Positions 1 through 8,765 of a DNA stretch of 64,000 nt are shown in pieces. A program made the position numbers and the translations under genes. The DNA lies in assembly GCF_040790665.1 (NCBI RefSeq), contig NZ_CP160849.1, forward strand, positions 1,637,501 through 1,701,500. The letters run 5' to 3'. This DNA is from Sulfitobacter pontiacus. GTDB taxonomy: Bacteria; Pseudomonadota; Alphaproteobacteria; Rhodobacterales; Rhodobacteraceae. The stretch's first letter is position 1; each line of letters opens with the position of its first letter. The notes beneath the pieces are model-generated. The model searched no databases and was not told the origin of the DNA. It was given only the letters and a program-made list of their open reading frames with translations.

Positions 1-2
1 GC

Positions 3-1460
3 GTGACCCAAGGCACCCCGGGGATGGAGCTGAGCCTGTTCTCGCGTGACATCATCGCCATGGCGGCGGGCGTCGGGCTGAGCCACAACACATTTGATTC
101 CGCGATCTATCTGGGGGTCTGTGACAAGATCGTACCCGGTCTGGTGATCGCGGCGCAGGCTTTCGGGCATCTGCCGGCGGTGTTCCTGCCTGCGGGGCCG
201 ATGACCTCGGGTATCTCCAACGACGAGAAAGCGATCGTGCGCCAGAAATTCGCCGCAGGCGAGGCCACGCGCGAAGAGCTGATGGCCTCGGAGATGGCGG
301 CCTACCACGGGCCGGGCACCTGCACTTTCTATGGCACCGCCAACACCAACCAGATGTTGATGGAGTTTATGGGCCTGCACCTGCCCGGCGCGTCCTTTGT
401 GAACCCCAATACTCCCCTGCGTGATGCGCTGACCGTTGCGGGGACGCAGCGGGCGCTGGCGATCAGCCATCTGGGCAATGAATACACACCCGTTTGCGAT
501 GTGCTGGACGAAAAAGCCTATGTGAACGGCATCGTCGGCCTGCATGCGACGGGCGGGTCGACCAACCTGCTGATCCACCTTGTCGCGATGGCGCGGGCCG
601 GTGGGATCGTGCTGGACTGGCAGGATTTCTCGGATCTTGCCGATGTCACGCCGCTGCTGGCGCGGGTCTATCCGAACGGCTTGGCCGATGTGAACCACTT
701 CCACGCGGCGGGAGGCTTGGGATTTATGATCGGGCAGCTCATGGCGGGCGGCTTGCTGCATGACGAGGTCAAGACCATCGCGGGCGACGGGCTGTCGCGC
801 TATACCCAAGACCCCAAGCTCAAGGATGGCGCCGTCGAATGGGTCGCAGGCCCGACCGAGACGCTGAACGAAAAGATCGTGCGCCCCATTGGCGATCCGT
901 TCCAGCCCACCGGCGGGTTGAAACGTCTGGCGGGGAACCTTGGCAATGCGGTCACCAAAGTCTCTGCCGTGAAGCCGGAGCATCACATCGTCGAAGCCCC
1001 GATCCGCGTGTTCCATGACCAAGAAAGCGTGAAAGACGCCTATCGCAATGGTGAGTTCAACGAGGATGTCATCGTCGTCGTGCGTTTTCAGGGGCCCAAG
1101 GCCAACGGCATGCCCGAATTGCACAGCCTGACGCCGGTGCTGGCGAACCTGCAGGCGCGCGGGCTGAAGGTGGCGCTGGTCACCGACGGGCGTATGTCCG
1201 GTGCCTCGGGCAAGGTATTGAGCGCGATCCACGTGTGTCCCGAAGCGGTGGACGGCGGGCCGATTGCACGTTTGCAAGACGGTGATATCGTGCGCGTCGA
1301 CGCCCGCGACGGGCAGCTGACGGTCCTGACCCCCGGCGCGATGGAGCGCCCGGTTGCCACGGCTGATCTGTCGGGCAATGAATACGGGCAGGGGCGCGAG
1401 CTGTTTGCCACTTTCCGCAACACGGTTGGCGCGGCTGATACCGGCGCCAGCAGCATTTGA
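3..1460 (+). CDS. edd: 6-phosphogluconate dehydratase (3' part)
   Basis: Entner-Doudoroff enzyme that dehydrates 6-phosphogluconate to 2-keto-3-deoxy-6-phosphogluconate in the cytosol. The window begins inside the gene: about 485 of the usual roughly 600 residues are present, and the first codon shown is internal, not a start. The readable part has the IlvD/Edd family block from VTQGTPGMELSLFSRD through LGVCDKI (Cys near residue 40), AGPMTSGISNDEK and the GTCTFYGTANTNQM segment, which carries a further conserved Cys. Cysteines of this family bind an Fe-S cluster; the first ligand would lie just outside the window. eda follows after 21 bp, so the two are probably co-transcribed. edd rather than ilvD is favoured by the eda neighbour. 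Confidence 0.95.
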   Translation: MTQGTPGMELSLFSRDIIAMAAGVGLSHNTFDSAIYLGVCDKIVPGLVIAAQAFGHLPAVFLPAGPMTSGISNDEKAIVRQKFAAGEATREELMASEMAAYHGPGTCTFYGTANTNQMLMEFMGLHLPGASFVNPNTPLRDALTVAGTQRALAISHLGNEYTPVCDVLDEKAYVNGIVGLHATGGSTNLLIHLVAMARAGGIVLDWQDFSDLADVTPLLARVYPNGLADVNHFHAAGGLGFMIGQLMAGGLLHDEVKTIAGDGLSRYTQDPKLKDGAVEWVAGPTETLNEKIVRPIGDPFQPTGGLKRLAGNLGNAVTKVSAVKPEHHIVEAPIRVFHDQESVKDAYRNGEFNEDVIVVVRFQGPKANGMPELHSLTPVLANLQARGLKVALVTDGRMSGASGKVLSAIHVCPEAVDGGPIARLQDGDIVRVDARDGQLTVLTPGAMERPVATADLSGNEYGQGRELFATFRNTVGAADTGASSI

Positions 1461-1481
1461 ACCTGACCAGAGGAAGATCCG

Positions 1482-2129
1482 ATGACCCCGCAAGACGCCA
1501 GCGCCGCTGCCTATGCCATCTGTAAACGTGCCCCCATCGTGCCGGTCCTGGTCGTGCATGACGCGCTGCACGCCCGCCCCCTGGCCGAAGCTTTGGTCGC
1601 AGGCGGATTGCCCGCGCTAGAGGTGACGCTGCGCACCGATGCCGCGCTTGAGGTGATTGCCGAGATGGCCAAAGTCGAAGGCGGCGTTGTCGGGGCGGGC
1701 ACGTTGCTGACCCCCGATGATGTCAAACGTGCGGTGGATGCGGGCGCGACCTTTGGTGTGTCGCCCGGTGCCACGGATAAACTGCTGCAAGCGGCCGAAG
1801 ATCTGGGCCTGCCGATGTTGCCCGGTGCCGCCACCGCGTCAGAGGCGATGCGTCTTTATGAACGCGGCTATGATATGCTCAAGTTCTTCCCCGCTGAAGC
1901 TGCGGGTGGGGCGCCCTTCCTGAAATCGCTGTCCTCGCCGCTGCCTCAGGTGCGGTTCTGCCCCACGGGCGGCGTGATCCCTGCCAATGCGGAAAGCTAC
2001 CTGTCGCTGCCCAATGTGGTTTGCGCGGGCGGCAGCTGGGTCGCGCCGGACAATCTGATGCGCAAGGGCGATTGGGCAGCGATCACCGAACTGGCCCGCG
2101 CCGCCAGTACCCTAGGCAGCCGCGGCTAA
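1482..2129 (+). CDS. eda: 2-dehydro-3-deoxy-phosphogluconate (KDPG) aldolase
   Basis: Cleaves KDPG to pyruvate and glyceraldehyde 3-phosphate, completing the Entner-Doudoroff pathway started by edd upstream. The 215-residue length is normal. Visible features are the LEVTLRT motif with Glu47 and Arg51, the GAGT strand near residue 72, and the Schiff-base Lys134 in MLKFFPAE, followed by the phosphate-binding PTGG at 161-164. The start has an AGGAAG ribosome site six bases upstream. The stop overlaps by 4 bp the stop of the convergent regulator gene. Confidence 0.96.
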   Translation: MTPQDASAAAYAICKRAPIVPVLVVHDALHARPLAEALVAGGLPALEVTLRTDAALEVIAEMAKVEGGVVGAGTLLTPDDVKRAVDAGATFGVSPGATDKLLQAAEDLGLPMLPGAATASEAMRLYERGYDMLKFFPAEAAGGAPFLKSLSSPLPQVRFCPTGGVIPANAESYLSLPNVVCAGGSWVAPDNLMRKGDWAAITELARAASTLGSRG

Positions 2130-2650
2130 AGCGACGCCGCCGCGCGACTGGCCTGATCATACTGACCCGAGATCGCGCGTAGCTGCGCCGCGATCTCGCG
2201 CAGGTCGTCGCCTTTGATATCGGTGCGCCCCATGCTGTCGATCAGGCAGGTGTTGCGCACCGCGCGGTAGGTCTCTATCAGCTCGGCCCCGCTGGCGGAG
2301 GTGCGATAGAACACCTCCTTTCCGCGTTTCTCGGCCTCTAGCAGGCCGGATTTCAGCAGTTTGCGCAGCGCGTAGTTCACCGTATGCGTATCTTCGATGT
2401 TCAGCAGAAAGCAGATGTCCGTCAGCCGTTTTTCACGGTCGCGGTGGTTGGTGTTGTGCAGCACCAGAATTTCCAGCGGGGTCAGGTCGGCATTGCCCGC
2501 CGCCGCCATGCAGCGCGACATCCAGCGCGAGAAGGCGTTGTAGGCGATGATCATCCCGTATTCGAGCTCGGACGCCTCCCATCCTTCGCCCTCGGCAAGG
2601 TGACGGGACGAGACGATACGGCGGGACGGGTGCGATTTTGGGTCTGACAT
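2126..2650 (-). CDS. MarR-like winged-helix transcriptional regulator
   Basis: A 174-residue predicted DNA-binding protein. The middle part (NADLTPLEILVLHNTNH, then DICFLLNIEDTHTVNYALRK and LLKSGLLEAEKRGKEVFYRT) reads as a winged helix-turn-helix of the MarR/COG3355 kind, with a helical C-terminus probably for dimerisation. I chose the internal ATG at 2650 because GAGG lies six bases upstream; the open frame continues to 2731 without a comparable site. It is convergent to eda. Its targets are unknown. The position beside edd-eda does not prove that it controls sugar catabolism. Confidence 0.8.
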   Translation of the reverse strand: MSDPKSHPSRRIVSSRHLAEGEGWEASELEYGMIIAYNAFSRWMSRCMAAAGNADLTPLEILVLHNTNHRDREKRLTDICFLLNIEDTHTVNYALRKLLKSGLLEAEKRGKEVFYRTSASGAELIETYRAVRNTCLIDSMGRTDIKGDDLREIAAQLRAISGQYDQASRAAASL

Positions 2651-2834
2651 CAGTGCCTCAAGGCTGGTTTTCACTGTCGTTATGTTAGCGAATTGTCGGT
2701 ATCGCGCAATCCGTCTGTGCGCCAAGGACACGCCCGCCTAAGAAAAATGTACCAAGGATAGCGCGACGCGGCAGGGCGCGGTAGCAAAGGGGCAACGGGT
2801 GCCGACCCTTACAGCCATTGCGATAGGAGTGACG

Positions 2835-3752
2835 ATGCTGCGATTTCTTGTGCCGGTATTGGCCGCGCTTTTGCTTTTGCCCGTGGGTGCGCAGGCGACA
2901 GAGCGGGAGCGCCTTGGCTATGGCCGTCTGATTTCCAATGATTCCATCGGAGAGTTTCGCGACCGCGAGCGGACGGGTGCCTATGTATCGTCCCGCGTCT
3001 GGGGGCCTGAGTGGACGGGGCGCTTGCCCGACCGCTTTGGGCAGTTGATCGAGCTGCGTTTGGGGGTAGAGGTATTCTCCCCCGCGAACCTGCGTCGCCC
3101 GCAAGCCGGATCGCGCCCCTGGGCCGGTGCCCTGTCCGTCGGGATGCACACCCATTTCGAACGCGATGCTGTGGAATATTCGGTCGGGGCGGCGATCTAC
3201 GCCACCGGCCCGCAGACCCATCTGGATGATCTGCAACGGGGCATTCACGACATCATCGACGCGACCTCGCCCTCTGATCGGGTGTTGGATAACCAGATCG
3301 AAGACGGCTTTCACCCCACGGTTCTGGTCGAGATCGGGCGCAGCTTTCCGATTGGCGCGCGGACAAGCCTGCGCCCCTTTGTCGAAGGGCAGGGGGGGAT
3401 AGAGACATTCGTTCGCGCGGGCTTTGACCTGACCTTTGGCGACATCACACGCGGGGAAATGTTGGTACGCGACAGCACCACCGGCCAGCGTTACCGCGTG
3501 GTGCAGAACCGCGAAGCGACGGGCTTTGGCTTTGTCGTTGGGGCCGATATCGCGCGCGTCAGCGACAGCGTGTTCCTGCCGTCGGATCGTGGCTATGACC
3601 TGACCCCGCGCCGTGATCGTGTGCGTGCCGGGGTGCATTGGCAGGGCAGGCGGGCCTCGGCGTTCTATGGTCTGACGTGGCTAGGCAAGGAATACGAGAC
3701 GCAGCCCGATCACCAGCTTGTCGGCTCTGTACGCATCAAGATCGACTTCTGA
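2835..3752 (+). CDS. LpxR-like outer-membrane lipid A deacylase family protein (DUF2219)
   Basis: About 305 residues, with an N-terminal signal peptide (MLRFLVPVLAALLLLPVGAQA). Alternating hydrophobic and aromatic strands follow and the protein ends in a phenylalanine (KIDF), as expected for an outer-membrane beta-barrel. The early NDSIGEFRDRERTGAYVSSR segment resembles the ND..(D/R)..Y(T/V) region of LpxR-type lipid A 3'-O-deacylases. The start at 2835 has TAGGAG five bases upstream, and an in-frame ATG-like start at 2799 lacks a signal. The family assignment is fair, but catalytic activity on lipid A is inferred only from family resemblance. Confidence 0.65.
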   Translation: MLRFLVPVLAALLLLPVGAQATERERLGYGRLISNDSIGEFRDRERTGAYVSSRVWGPEWTGRLPDRFGQLIELRLGVEVFSPANLRRPQAGSRPWAGALSVGMHTHFERDAVEYSVGAAIYATGPQTHLDDLQRGIHDIIDATSPSDRVLDNQIEDGFHPTVLVEIGRSFPIGARTSLRPFVEGQGGIETFVRAGFDLTFGDITRGEMLVRDSTTGQRYRVVQNREATGFGFVVGADIARVSDSVFLPSDRGYDLTPRRDRVRAGVHWQGRRASAFYGLTWLGKEYETQPDHQLVGSVRIKIDF

Positions 3753-3845
3753 CGCGCAGGCACCGTGCATAGGGTGATTCGTTCTTTCCAGCGGGGAACG
3801 GTTTTGATAGCCTTGGGGCAATAATAATACGACGAGGCACGAACA

Positions 3846-4919
3846 GTGGTCAAAACGGGCTTTCGAGGCACGTTTGTCATAAGCTGGTCGCAGACAGAAA
3901 TAGACGGGCTGGACGCCGCACCGGTGCAATCCCTCAAGGTGGGGGCAGCCTGGGCATGGCGGGGCGATTCAATTCGCGTTGACGGGCCGAATGACGTGTT
4001 GCGGCTGGATCAGGCGGACGAGGCAGGGGATCTGCGCAGACGGGCTGCGCGGATGGTGCATCGTTTGGTCGGGGCCGCCCTGGACGGCACCACGCCGCCG
4101 CACCGGTCTTTCGCCAGTGACCGCGACACCCCGTTGATGGACAACAGCTTTACCGTGACCGACGGCGCGCAGACCTATCTGGTGACAGTGATCGAGGTCG
4201 GTCAGGGCAGCCAGCCGCTGCTGATGTTCCTTGACGCGCTGCCGCCGCGCAATACCGATCTGTGGGTCGTCGCGCATACGTTGAACACCGCCGCGGCGGA
4301 TCGGGCGGCGCAATACAGCAGCGGCGTCATCTGCTTTACCCCCGGCACGATGATCCGCACCGCCGACGGCGCGCGCCGGATCGAACAACTGCGCGAGGGC
4401 GATCACGTCCAGACGAAAGACAACGGCCTGCAACCTGTGCGCTGGATCGGTAGCCGCCGGATGAGCGGGGCGCGATTGTTCGCGATGCCGCAGCTGCGCC
4501 CCATCCGATTTCGCGCCGGTGCTTTGGGGGATGCTCAGCCTGACGCGGATCTGCTGGTGTCGCCCAGCCACCGGATGCTGGTGAAGGGGCGCGTCGCGCA
4601 TGACTTGTTCAACACGGACGAGGTGCTTGTCACCGCGCGGGATCTGGTGAACGGGCGCAGTGTCACCATCGATGCCCATGCGCGCGAGGTGACTTATATC
4701 CATCTCCTGCTCGATTTCCACGAGGTGCTTTGGGCCAATGGCGTAGAGACGGAAAGCTTTCACCCTGCCTCTGCCGCGCTAGAGACATTGGACGCGACCG
4801 ACCGCGCGCGGCTGCTGGACCAGTTTCCGCAGATCGCCTTTGATCCGCATACCTATGGCGGCTATGCGCGGCGCAATCTGTCGATGTCCGAAGCGGCGAT
4901 CCTCGCGCACGCCGCCTGA
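3846..4919 (+). CDS. Hint-domain (Hedgehog/intein-type) protein
   Basis: A 357-residue protein starting with GTG. The C-terminal half begins at Cys163 (VICFTPGTMIRTADG) and has the typical Hint_2 pattern: LREGDHVQTKDNG, PVRWIG, then the SPSHRMLV block and a late HEVLWANGVETESFHP block. This domain is common in roseobacters, usually at the end of secreted proteins. The N-terminal 160 residues show no known domain and no signal peptide. Self-cleavage at Cys163 is possible by family but not shown. It stands alone, followed convergently by the TlpA-like gene. Confidence 0.8.
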   Translation: MVKTGFRGTFVISWSQTEIDGLDAAPVQSLKVGAAWAWRGDSIRVDGPNDVLRLDQADEAGDLRRRAARMVHRLVGAALDGTTPPHRSFASDRDTPLMDNSFTVTDGAQTYLVTVIEVGQGSQPLLMFLDALPPRNTDLWVVAHTLNTAAADRAAQYSSGVICFTPGTMIRTADGARRIEQLREGDHVQTKDNGLQPVRWIGSRRMSGARLFAMPQLRPIRFRAGALGDAQPDADLLVSPSHRMLVKGRVAHDLFNTDEVLVTARDLVNGRSVTIDAHAREVTYIHLLLDFHEVLWANGVETESFHPASAALETLDATDRARLLDQFPQIAFDPHTYGGYARRNLSMSEAAILAHAA

Positions 4920-4952
4920 CGCTGCCGGATCGCCTGCTTTCTTGGGGCGGGC

Positions 4953-5522
4953 CTAGCTGTCTGCCTTGCCCGCGATCAATGCCTGAACGATGGCTTTTGC
5001 GCTGTCGCTCGACCAATCCGCATCACCGCGCAGACGCGCGATTTCGCGTCCCTCGGGGTCCATGATCACGGTGATCGGCAGGCCGAAAATGCCCATCTGG
5101 CTGGCCAGCGCCTGTTTCGGGTCTTGGTGGCGTGGCAGGCTATCGACGCCCGCATCCGCAAAGAACCGTTTGATCCCGTCGGGCGTGTTGCGGCCCGTGG
5201 CGATGGTCAGCACCTCGAAATCATCGCCGCCGAATTCCTTTTGCAGCGCGTTCAGCTGCGGCATTTCCTTGCGGCAGGGGGCGCACCATGTGGCCCAGAA
5301 GTTGATCAGCACATATTTGCCCTGCCATGCCTCAAGCGTCGTCTCGCCGCCGTCATCCTCAAGCTGGAACGCGACAGAGGAGGTGGCAACGGGGGAATCG
5401 TGCACGACCAGTTTCTTCATATCACCGTCGCGCAGGGGCTTGATGTCGGCGCTTTGCCCAAAGCTGGGGTTTGCACCAAGGGCAAGGGCCGTATAAACGA
5501 GCGCGAGCATAATCTTTTTCAT
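4953..5522 (-). CDS. TlpA-family thiol:disulfide oxidoreductase
   Basis: A 189-residue periplasmic thioredoxin-like protein. It has an N-terminal signal ([23 protein letters not shown]) and the redox motif [11 protein letters not shown] with Cys80 and Cys83, followed by a cis-Pro region ([13 protein letters not shown]). Such proteins reduce or exchange disulfides, for example in cytochrome c maturation; its partner here is unknown. I chose the start at 5522 for its GGAGG site and signal peptide, although the frame is open to 5753 across argH. It is divergent from argH with only 22 bp between start codons, so the two share a promoter region. Confidence 0.9.
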   Translation of the reverse strand: MKKIMLALVYTALALGANPSFGQSADIKPLRDGDMKKLVVHDSPVATSSVAFQLEDDGGETTLEAWQGKYVLINFWATWCAPCRKEMPQLNALQKEFGGDDFEVLTIATGRNTPDGIKRFFADAGVDSLPRHQDPKQALASQMGIFGLPITVIMDPEGREIARLRGDADWSSDSAKAIVQALIAGKADS

Positions 5523-5544
5523 TTTCCCTCCGAGGGGTTGCCTG

Positions 5545-6936
5545 ATGACCGATACGACTTCGAACAAAATGTGGGGTGGCCGTTTTGCCGCCGGACCAGA
5601 CGCGATCATGGAGGCGATCAACGCCTCGATCTCGTTTGACCAGCGTATGGCCGCCCAGGACATTGCCGGGTCGCGTGCCCATGCTGCCATGTTGGCTGCA
5701 CAAGACATCATTAGTGATAGCGATGCCGACGCCATTCGGAAAGGGTTGCTCACGGTGTTGTCAGAGATCGAGGGCGGGACATTTGCCTATTCGACCGCGC
5801 TGGAAGACATCCACATGAACGTCGAGGCGCGCCTGAAAGAGGTGATTGGCGAACCCGCAGGCCGTCTGCACACGGGCCGGTCGCGCAACGATCAGGTCGC
5901 GACCGATTTCAAACTGTGGACCCGCGACCAGTTCGACGCCGCCGAAAGCGGATTGTTGGCGTTGATCAAGGCCTTGCTGGGTCAGGCAGAGGCCGGAGCC
6001 GATTGGGTCATGCCCGGTTTCACCCATTTGCAGACCGCGCAGCCGGTCACCTGGGGCCACCACATGATGGCCTATGTCGAGATGTTTGGCCGCGATCTGA
6101 GCCGGATGCGCGACGCACGGGCGCGGATGAATGAATCGCCTTTGGGCGCGGCTGCGCTTGCGGGCACGTCCTTTCCGATCGACCGCGACATGACGGCGCA
6201 GGCGCTTGGCTTTGATCGCCCGTCGGCCAACTCGCTCGATGCGGTTAGTGATCGTGACTTCGCGCTCGAATTCCTGAGCGCTGCGTCGATCTGCGCCATG
6301 CACCTGAGCCGTTTCGCCGAAGAGCTGGTGATCTGGTCCTCGGCGCAGTTCCGTTTCGTGACCCTGTCGGACCGCTTCTCGACCGGGTCCAGCATCATGC
6401 CGCAGAAAAAGAACCCCGATGCGGCAGAGCTGATCCGCGCCAAGATCGGCCGGATCATGGGGGCCAATGTGGCCCTGATGATGGTGATGAAGGGGCTGCC
6501 GCTGGCCTATTCCAAGGACATGCAGGAAGACAAAGAACAGGTCTTCGACGCCGCGGACAACCTGATGCTGGCGTTGGCCGCGATGGAAGGCATGGTCAAG
6601 GATATGTCCGCCAACCGCGAAAGCCTTGCTGCGGCGGCGGGATCGGGCTTTTCCACCGCGACCGATCTGGCCGATTGGCTGGTCCGCGTGCTGGGGCTAC
6701 CGTTCCGCGATGCGCATCACATCACCGGATCGCTGGTGGCGCTGGCCGAACAGAATGGCTGCGACCTGCCGGACCTGACGCTGGAGCAGATGCAATCGGC
6801 CCATGGCGACATCACGGCAGATGTCTTTGACGTTTTGGGCGTGGAAAATTCTGTCAATTCGCGTATGTCTTACGGGGGCACCGCGCCCGCACAGGTGCGC
6901 GCGCAGGTGGCCCGCTGGAAAGGGATCATCGGATGA
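5545..6936 (+). CDS. argH: Argininosuccinate lyase
   Basis: Last step of arginine biosynthesis: argininosuccinate to arginine and fumarate, cytosolic. The 463-residue length is normal. It shows the N-terminal MWGGRF block, the HTGRSRNDQ motif, HLQTAQPVT with the catalytic His region, and the superfamily signature [12 protein letters not shown] near residue 280. The stop overlaps the next small lipoprotein start as ATGA, so argH, the two lipoprotein genes and probably lysA form one transcription unit for amino-acid synthesis. Confidence 0.97.
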   Translation: MTDTTSNKMWGGRFAAGPDAIMEAINASISFDQRMAAQDIAGSRAHAAMLAAQDIISDSDADAIRKGLLTVLSEIEGGTFAYSTALEDIHMNVEARLKEVIGEPAGRLHTGRSRNDQVATDFKLWTRDQFDAAESGLLALIKALLGQAEAGADWVMPGFTHLQTAQPVTWGHHMMAYVEMFGRDLSRMRDARARMNESPLGAAALAGTSFPIDRDMTAQALGFDRPSANSLDAVSDRDFALEFLSAASICAMHLSRFAEELVIWSSAQFRFVTLSDRFSTGSSIMPQKKNPDAAELIRAKIGRIMGANVALMMVMKGLPLAYSKDMQEDKEQVFDAADNLMLALAAMEGMVKDMSANRESLAAAAGSGFSTATDLADWLVRVLGLPFRDAHHITGSLVALAEQNGCDLPDLTLEQMQSAHGDITADVFDVLGVENSVNSRMSYGGTAPAQVRAQVARWKGIIG

Positions 6937-7112
6937 AACCCGTCGCTGCTATTGCCTTGTTGCTGACTCTCGCCGCCTGTGGTGTGGACGGGGAACCCGT
7001 GCCGCCGCAGGTCAATAGCACGGTGACGCTGTCGTCGTCAGGCATGTCGGTGGGCACTGGCGTCACCCTTGGCCGCGGCCCGTTCCGGCTGGGTCTGGGG
7101 GCGGCGCTGTGA
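6933..7112 (+). CDS. Tiny lipoprotein of unknown function
   Basis: A 59-residue ORF whose ATG overlaps the argH stop as ATGA. The N-terminus is a lipoprotein signal, [16 protein letters not shown], with lipobox LAAC and Cys16 as the lipidation site. The mature part is about 43 residues, rich in small residues and Gly ([20 protein letters not shown]), and has no domain I recognise. The coupled start, the lipobox and the next coupled lipoprotein gene support that it is real despite its size. Confidence 0.7.
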   Translation: MKPVAAIALLLTLAACGVDGEPVPPQVNSTVTLSSSGMSVGTGVTLGRGPFRLGLGAAL

Positions 7113-7312
7113 TCCGCGCGGCGGTGCTGGCCGTGGTTGCACTGGCGGTACTGGCGGGCTGCGACAGCGCGCAACGCCATGCGCCAAGCGCCCATGACAG
7201 CCGCGCCTATCCCCCCGCGACGGATACCGCCACCCGCAAGCATCGCAGCAACTATGAGCCCGGTGTGCATATCTCGGGGCATGTGGATGTGGGCGTTTCC
7301 AAGACATTCTGA
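7109..7312 (+). CDS. Small lipoprotein of unknown function
   Basis: A 67-residue ORF starting with GTG that overlaps the preceding lipoprotein stop as GTGA. It has a lipoprotein signal ending in LAGC (Cys18). The mature part is polar (HAPSAHDSRAYPPATDTATRKH) and ends VHISGHVDVGVSKTF. The first lipoprotein ends with a similar Gly/Val pattern ([11 protein letters not shown]), so the two could be related, but the similarity is weak. It lies between argH and lysA; its role is unknown. Confidence 0.65.
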   Translation: MIRAAVLAVVALAVLAGCDSAQRHAPSAHDSRAYPPATDTATRKHRSNYEPGVHISGHVDVGVSKTF

Positions 7313-7460
7313 TCGGCGGGGCGGGTGGCGCTGATTGCCATTCCCGCCGCCTTTGGTATTGGGGTAAGCTGTGGTCTGCCGCGATGCCTTTCCCTGCGGT
7401 CCGCCGCCCGTAAACGATCGCCGGCAGCTTTCGGCGGGAAAAGCTTAGGAGCCTGAAACT

Positions 7461-8726
7461 ATGGATCATTTCCTGTACCGTGATGGCGCGCTGTTCGCCG
7501 AGGATGTCGCCATCTCCGAGATCGCAGCCGCGGTCGGCACACCCTTTTACGTCTATTCAACCGCCACGCTGTTGCGCCACTTCAAGGCATTTGACGATGC
7601 GCTGGACGGGATGGACCATCTGGTCTGCTACGCGATGAAAGCGAACTCGAACCAAGCGGTGCTGAAAACGCTCGCGCAGGCGGGGGCGGGCATGGATGTG
7701 GTGTCGGCGGGGGAATACCTGCGTGCCAAGGCGGCAGGCGTGCCCGGCGACAAGATCGTGTTCTCGGGCGTGGGCAAGACCGTGTCGGAAATCCGGCTCG
7801 CGCTTGAGGGCGGCATCCGCCAGTTCAACGTTGAATCCGAACCCGAGATGGAGATGCTGGACGCCATCGCGCGGTCGATGGACAAGGTCGCGCCGATCAC
7901 CATCCGCGTGAACCCCGATGTCGACGCCAAAACCCATGCCAAGATCGCGACGGGCAAGTCCGAGAATAAATTCGGTATCCCCATCGCCCGCGCCCGCGAG
8001 GTCTATCGCATGGCCGCCGCGATGCCGGGGCTGGAGGTCGTGGGCATCGACGTGCACATCGGCAGCCAGCTGACCGATCTGACGCCGTTCGAACTGGCGT
8101 ACCAGAAGGTTGCGGAGCTGACCGAGCAGCTGCGCGCCGACGGGCATACCATCCGTCGTCTGGATTTGGGCGGCGGGCTGGGAATCCCCTACGAGCGTAG
8201 CAATGCCGCCCCGCCACTGCCCACGGATTACGGCGCGATGGTGCAAAAGACGCTTGGCCACCTGGGCTGCGAGATCGAGATCGAGCCGGGCCGCCTGATC
8301 GCGGGCAACGCCGGCCTCATGGTGAGCGAGGTGATCTATGTCAAATCCGGCGAGGGCCGCGATTTCCTGATCATCGACGGTGCGATGAACGACCTGATCC
8401 GCCCTGCCATGTACGAAGCCCATCACGATATCATCCCCGTCGTCGAAGCCGAAGCAGGGGCAGAGCAGCAGCCCTATGACATCGTCGGGCCGGTCTGCGA
8501 AACCGGTGATACCTTTGCCAAGCAGCGCATGATGCCAAAGCTGGCGGCGGGCGATCTGGTGGCCTTCCGCAGTGCCGGTGCCTATGGCGCGGTGATGGCC
8601 AGCGAATACAACTCTCGTGCGCTGATCCCCGAGGTGCTGGTCCATGGCGATCAATTTGCAGTTATCCGCCGACGCCCGACCTTTGACGAAATGATAAATC
8701 GCGATACCATTCCTGAATGGCTGTGA
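7461..8726 (+). CDS. lysA: Diaminopimelate decarboxylase
   Basis: Final step of lysine synthesis: decarboxylation of meso-diaminopimelate, PLP-dependent. The 421-residue length is normal. The PLP lysine is Lys60 in CYAMKANSN; further family blocks are VHIGSQLTDL, the phosphate-binding LGGGLGIPY, EPGRLIAGNAG and the substrate-binding CETGDTFA, followed by AYGAVMASEYNSR. An AGGAG-like site precedes the start. It lies 148 bp after the second lipoprotein gene and 39 bp before the DUF4175 gene. Confidence 0.97.
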   Translation: MDHFLYRDGALFAEDVAISEIAAAVGTPFYVYSTATLLRHFKAFDDALDGMDHLVCYAMKANSNQAVLKTLAQAGAGMDVVSAGEYLRAKAAGVPGDKIVFSGVGKTVSEIRLALEGGIRQFNVESEPEMEMLDAIARSMDKVAPITIRVNPDVDAKTHAKIATGKSENKFGIPIARAREVYRMAAAMPGLEVVGIDVHIGSQLTDLTPFELAYQKVAELTEQLRADGHTIRRLDLGGGLGIPYERSNAAPPLPTDYGAMVQKTLGHLGCEIEIEPGRLIAGNAGLMVSEVIYVKSGEGRDFLIIDGAMNDLIRPAMYEAHHDIIPVVEAEAGAEQQPYDIVGPVCETGDTFAKQRMMPKLAAGDLVAFRSAGAYGAVMASEYNSRALIPEVLVHGDQFAVIRRRPTFDEMINRDTIPEWL

Positions 8727-8765
8727 CCGCGCCTTGCGTGTCCGGCTTTTGAAAGCAGGGCCCGC

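Noticed and set aside
3846-4919. Possible intein in the Hint-domain gene
   Set aside because: The Hint domain is C-terminal in a stand-alone protein with no C-terminal extein and no host-protein sequence on both sides.
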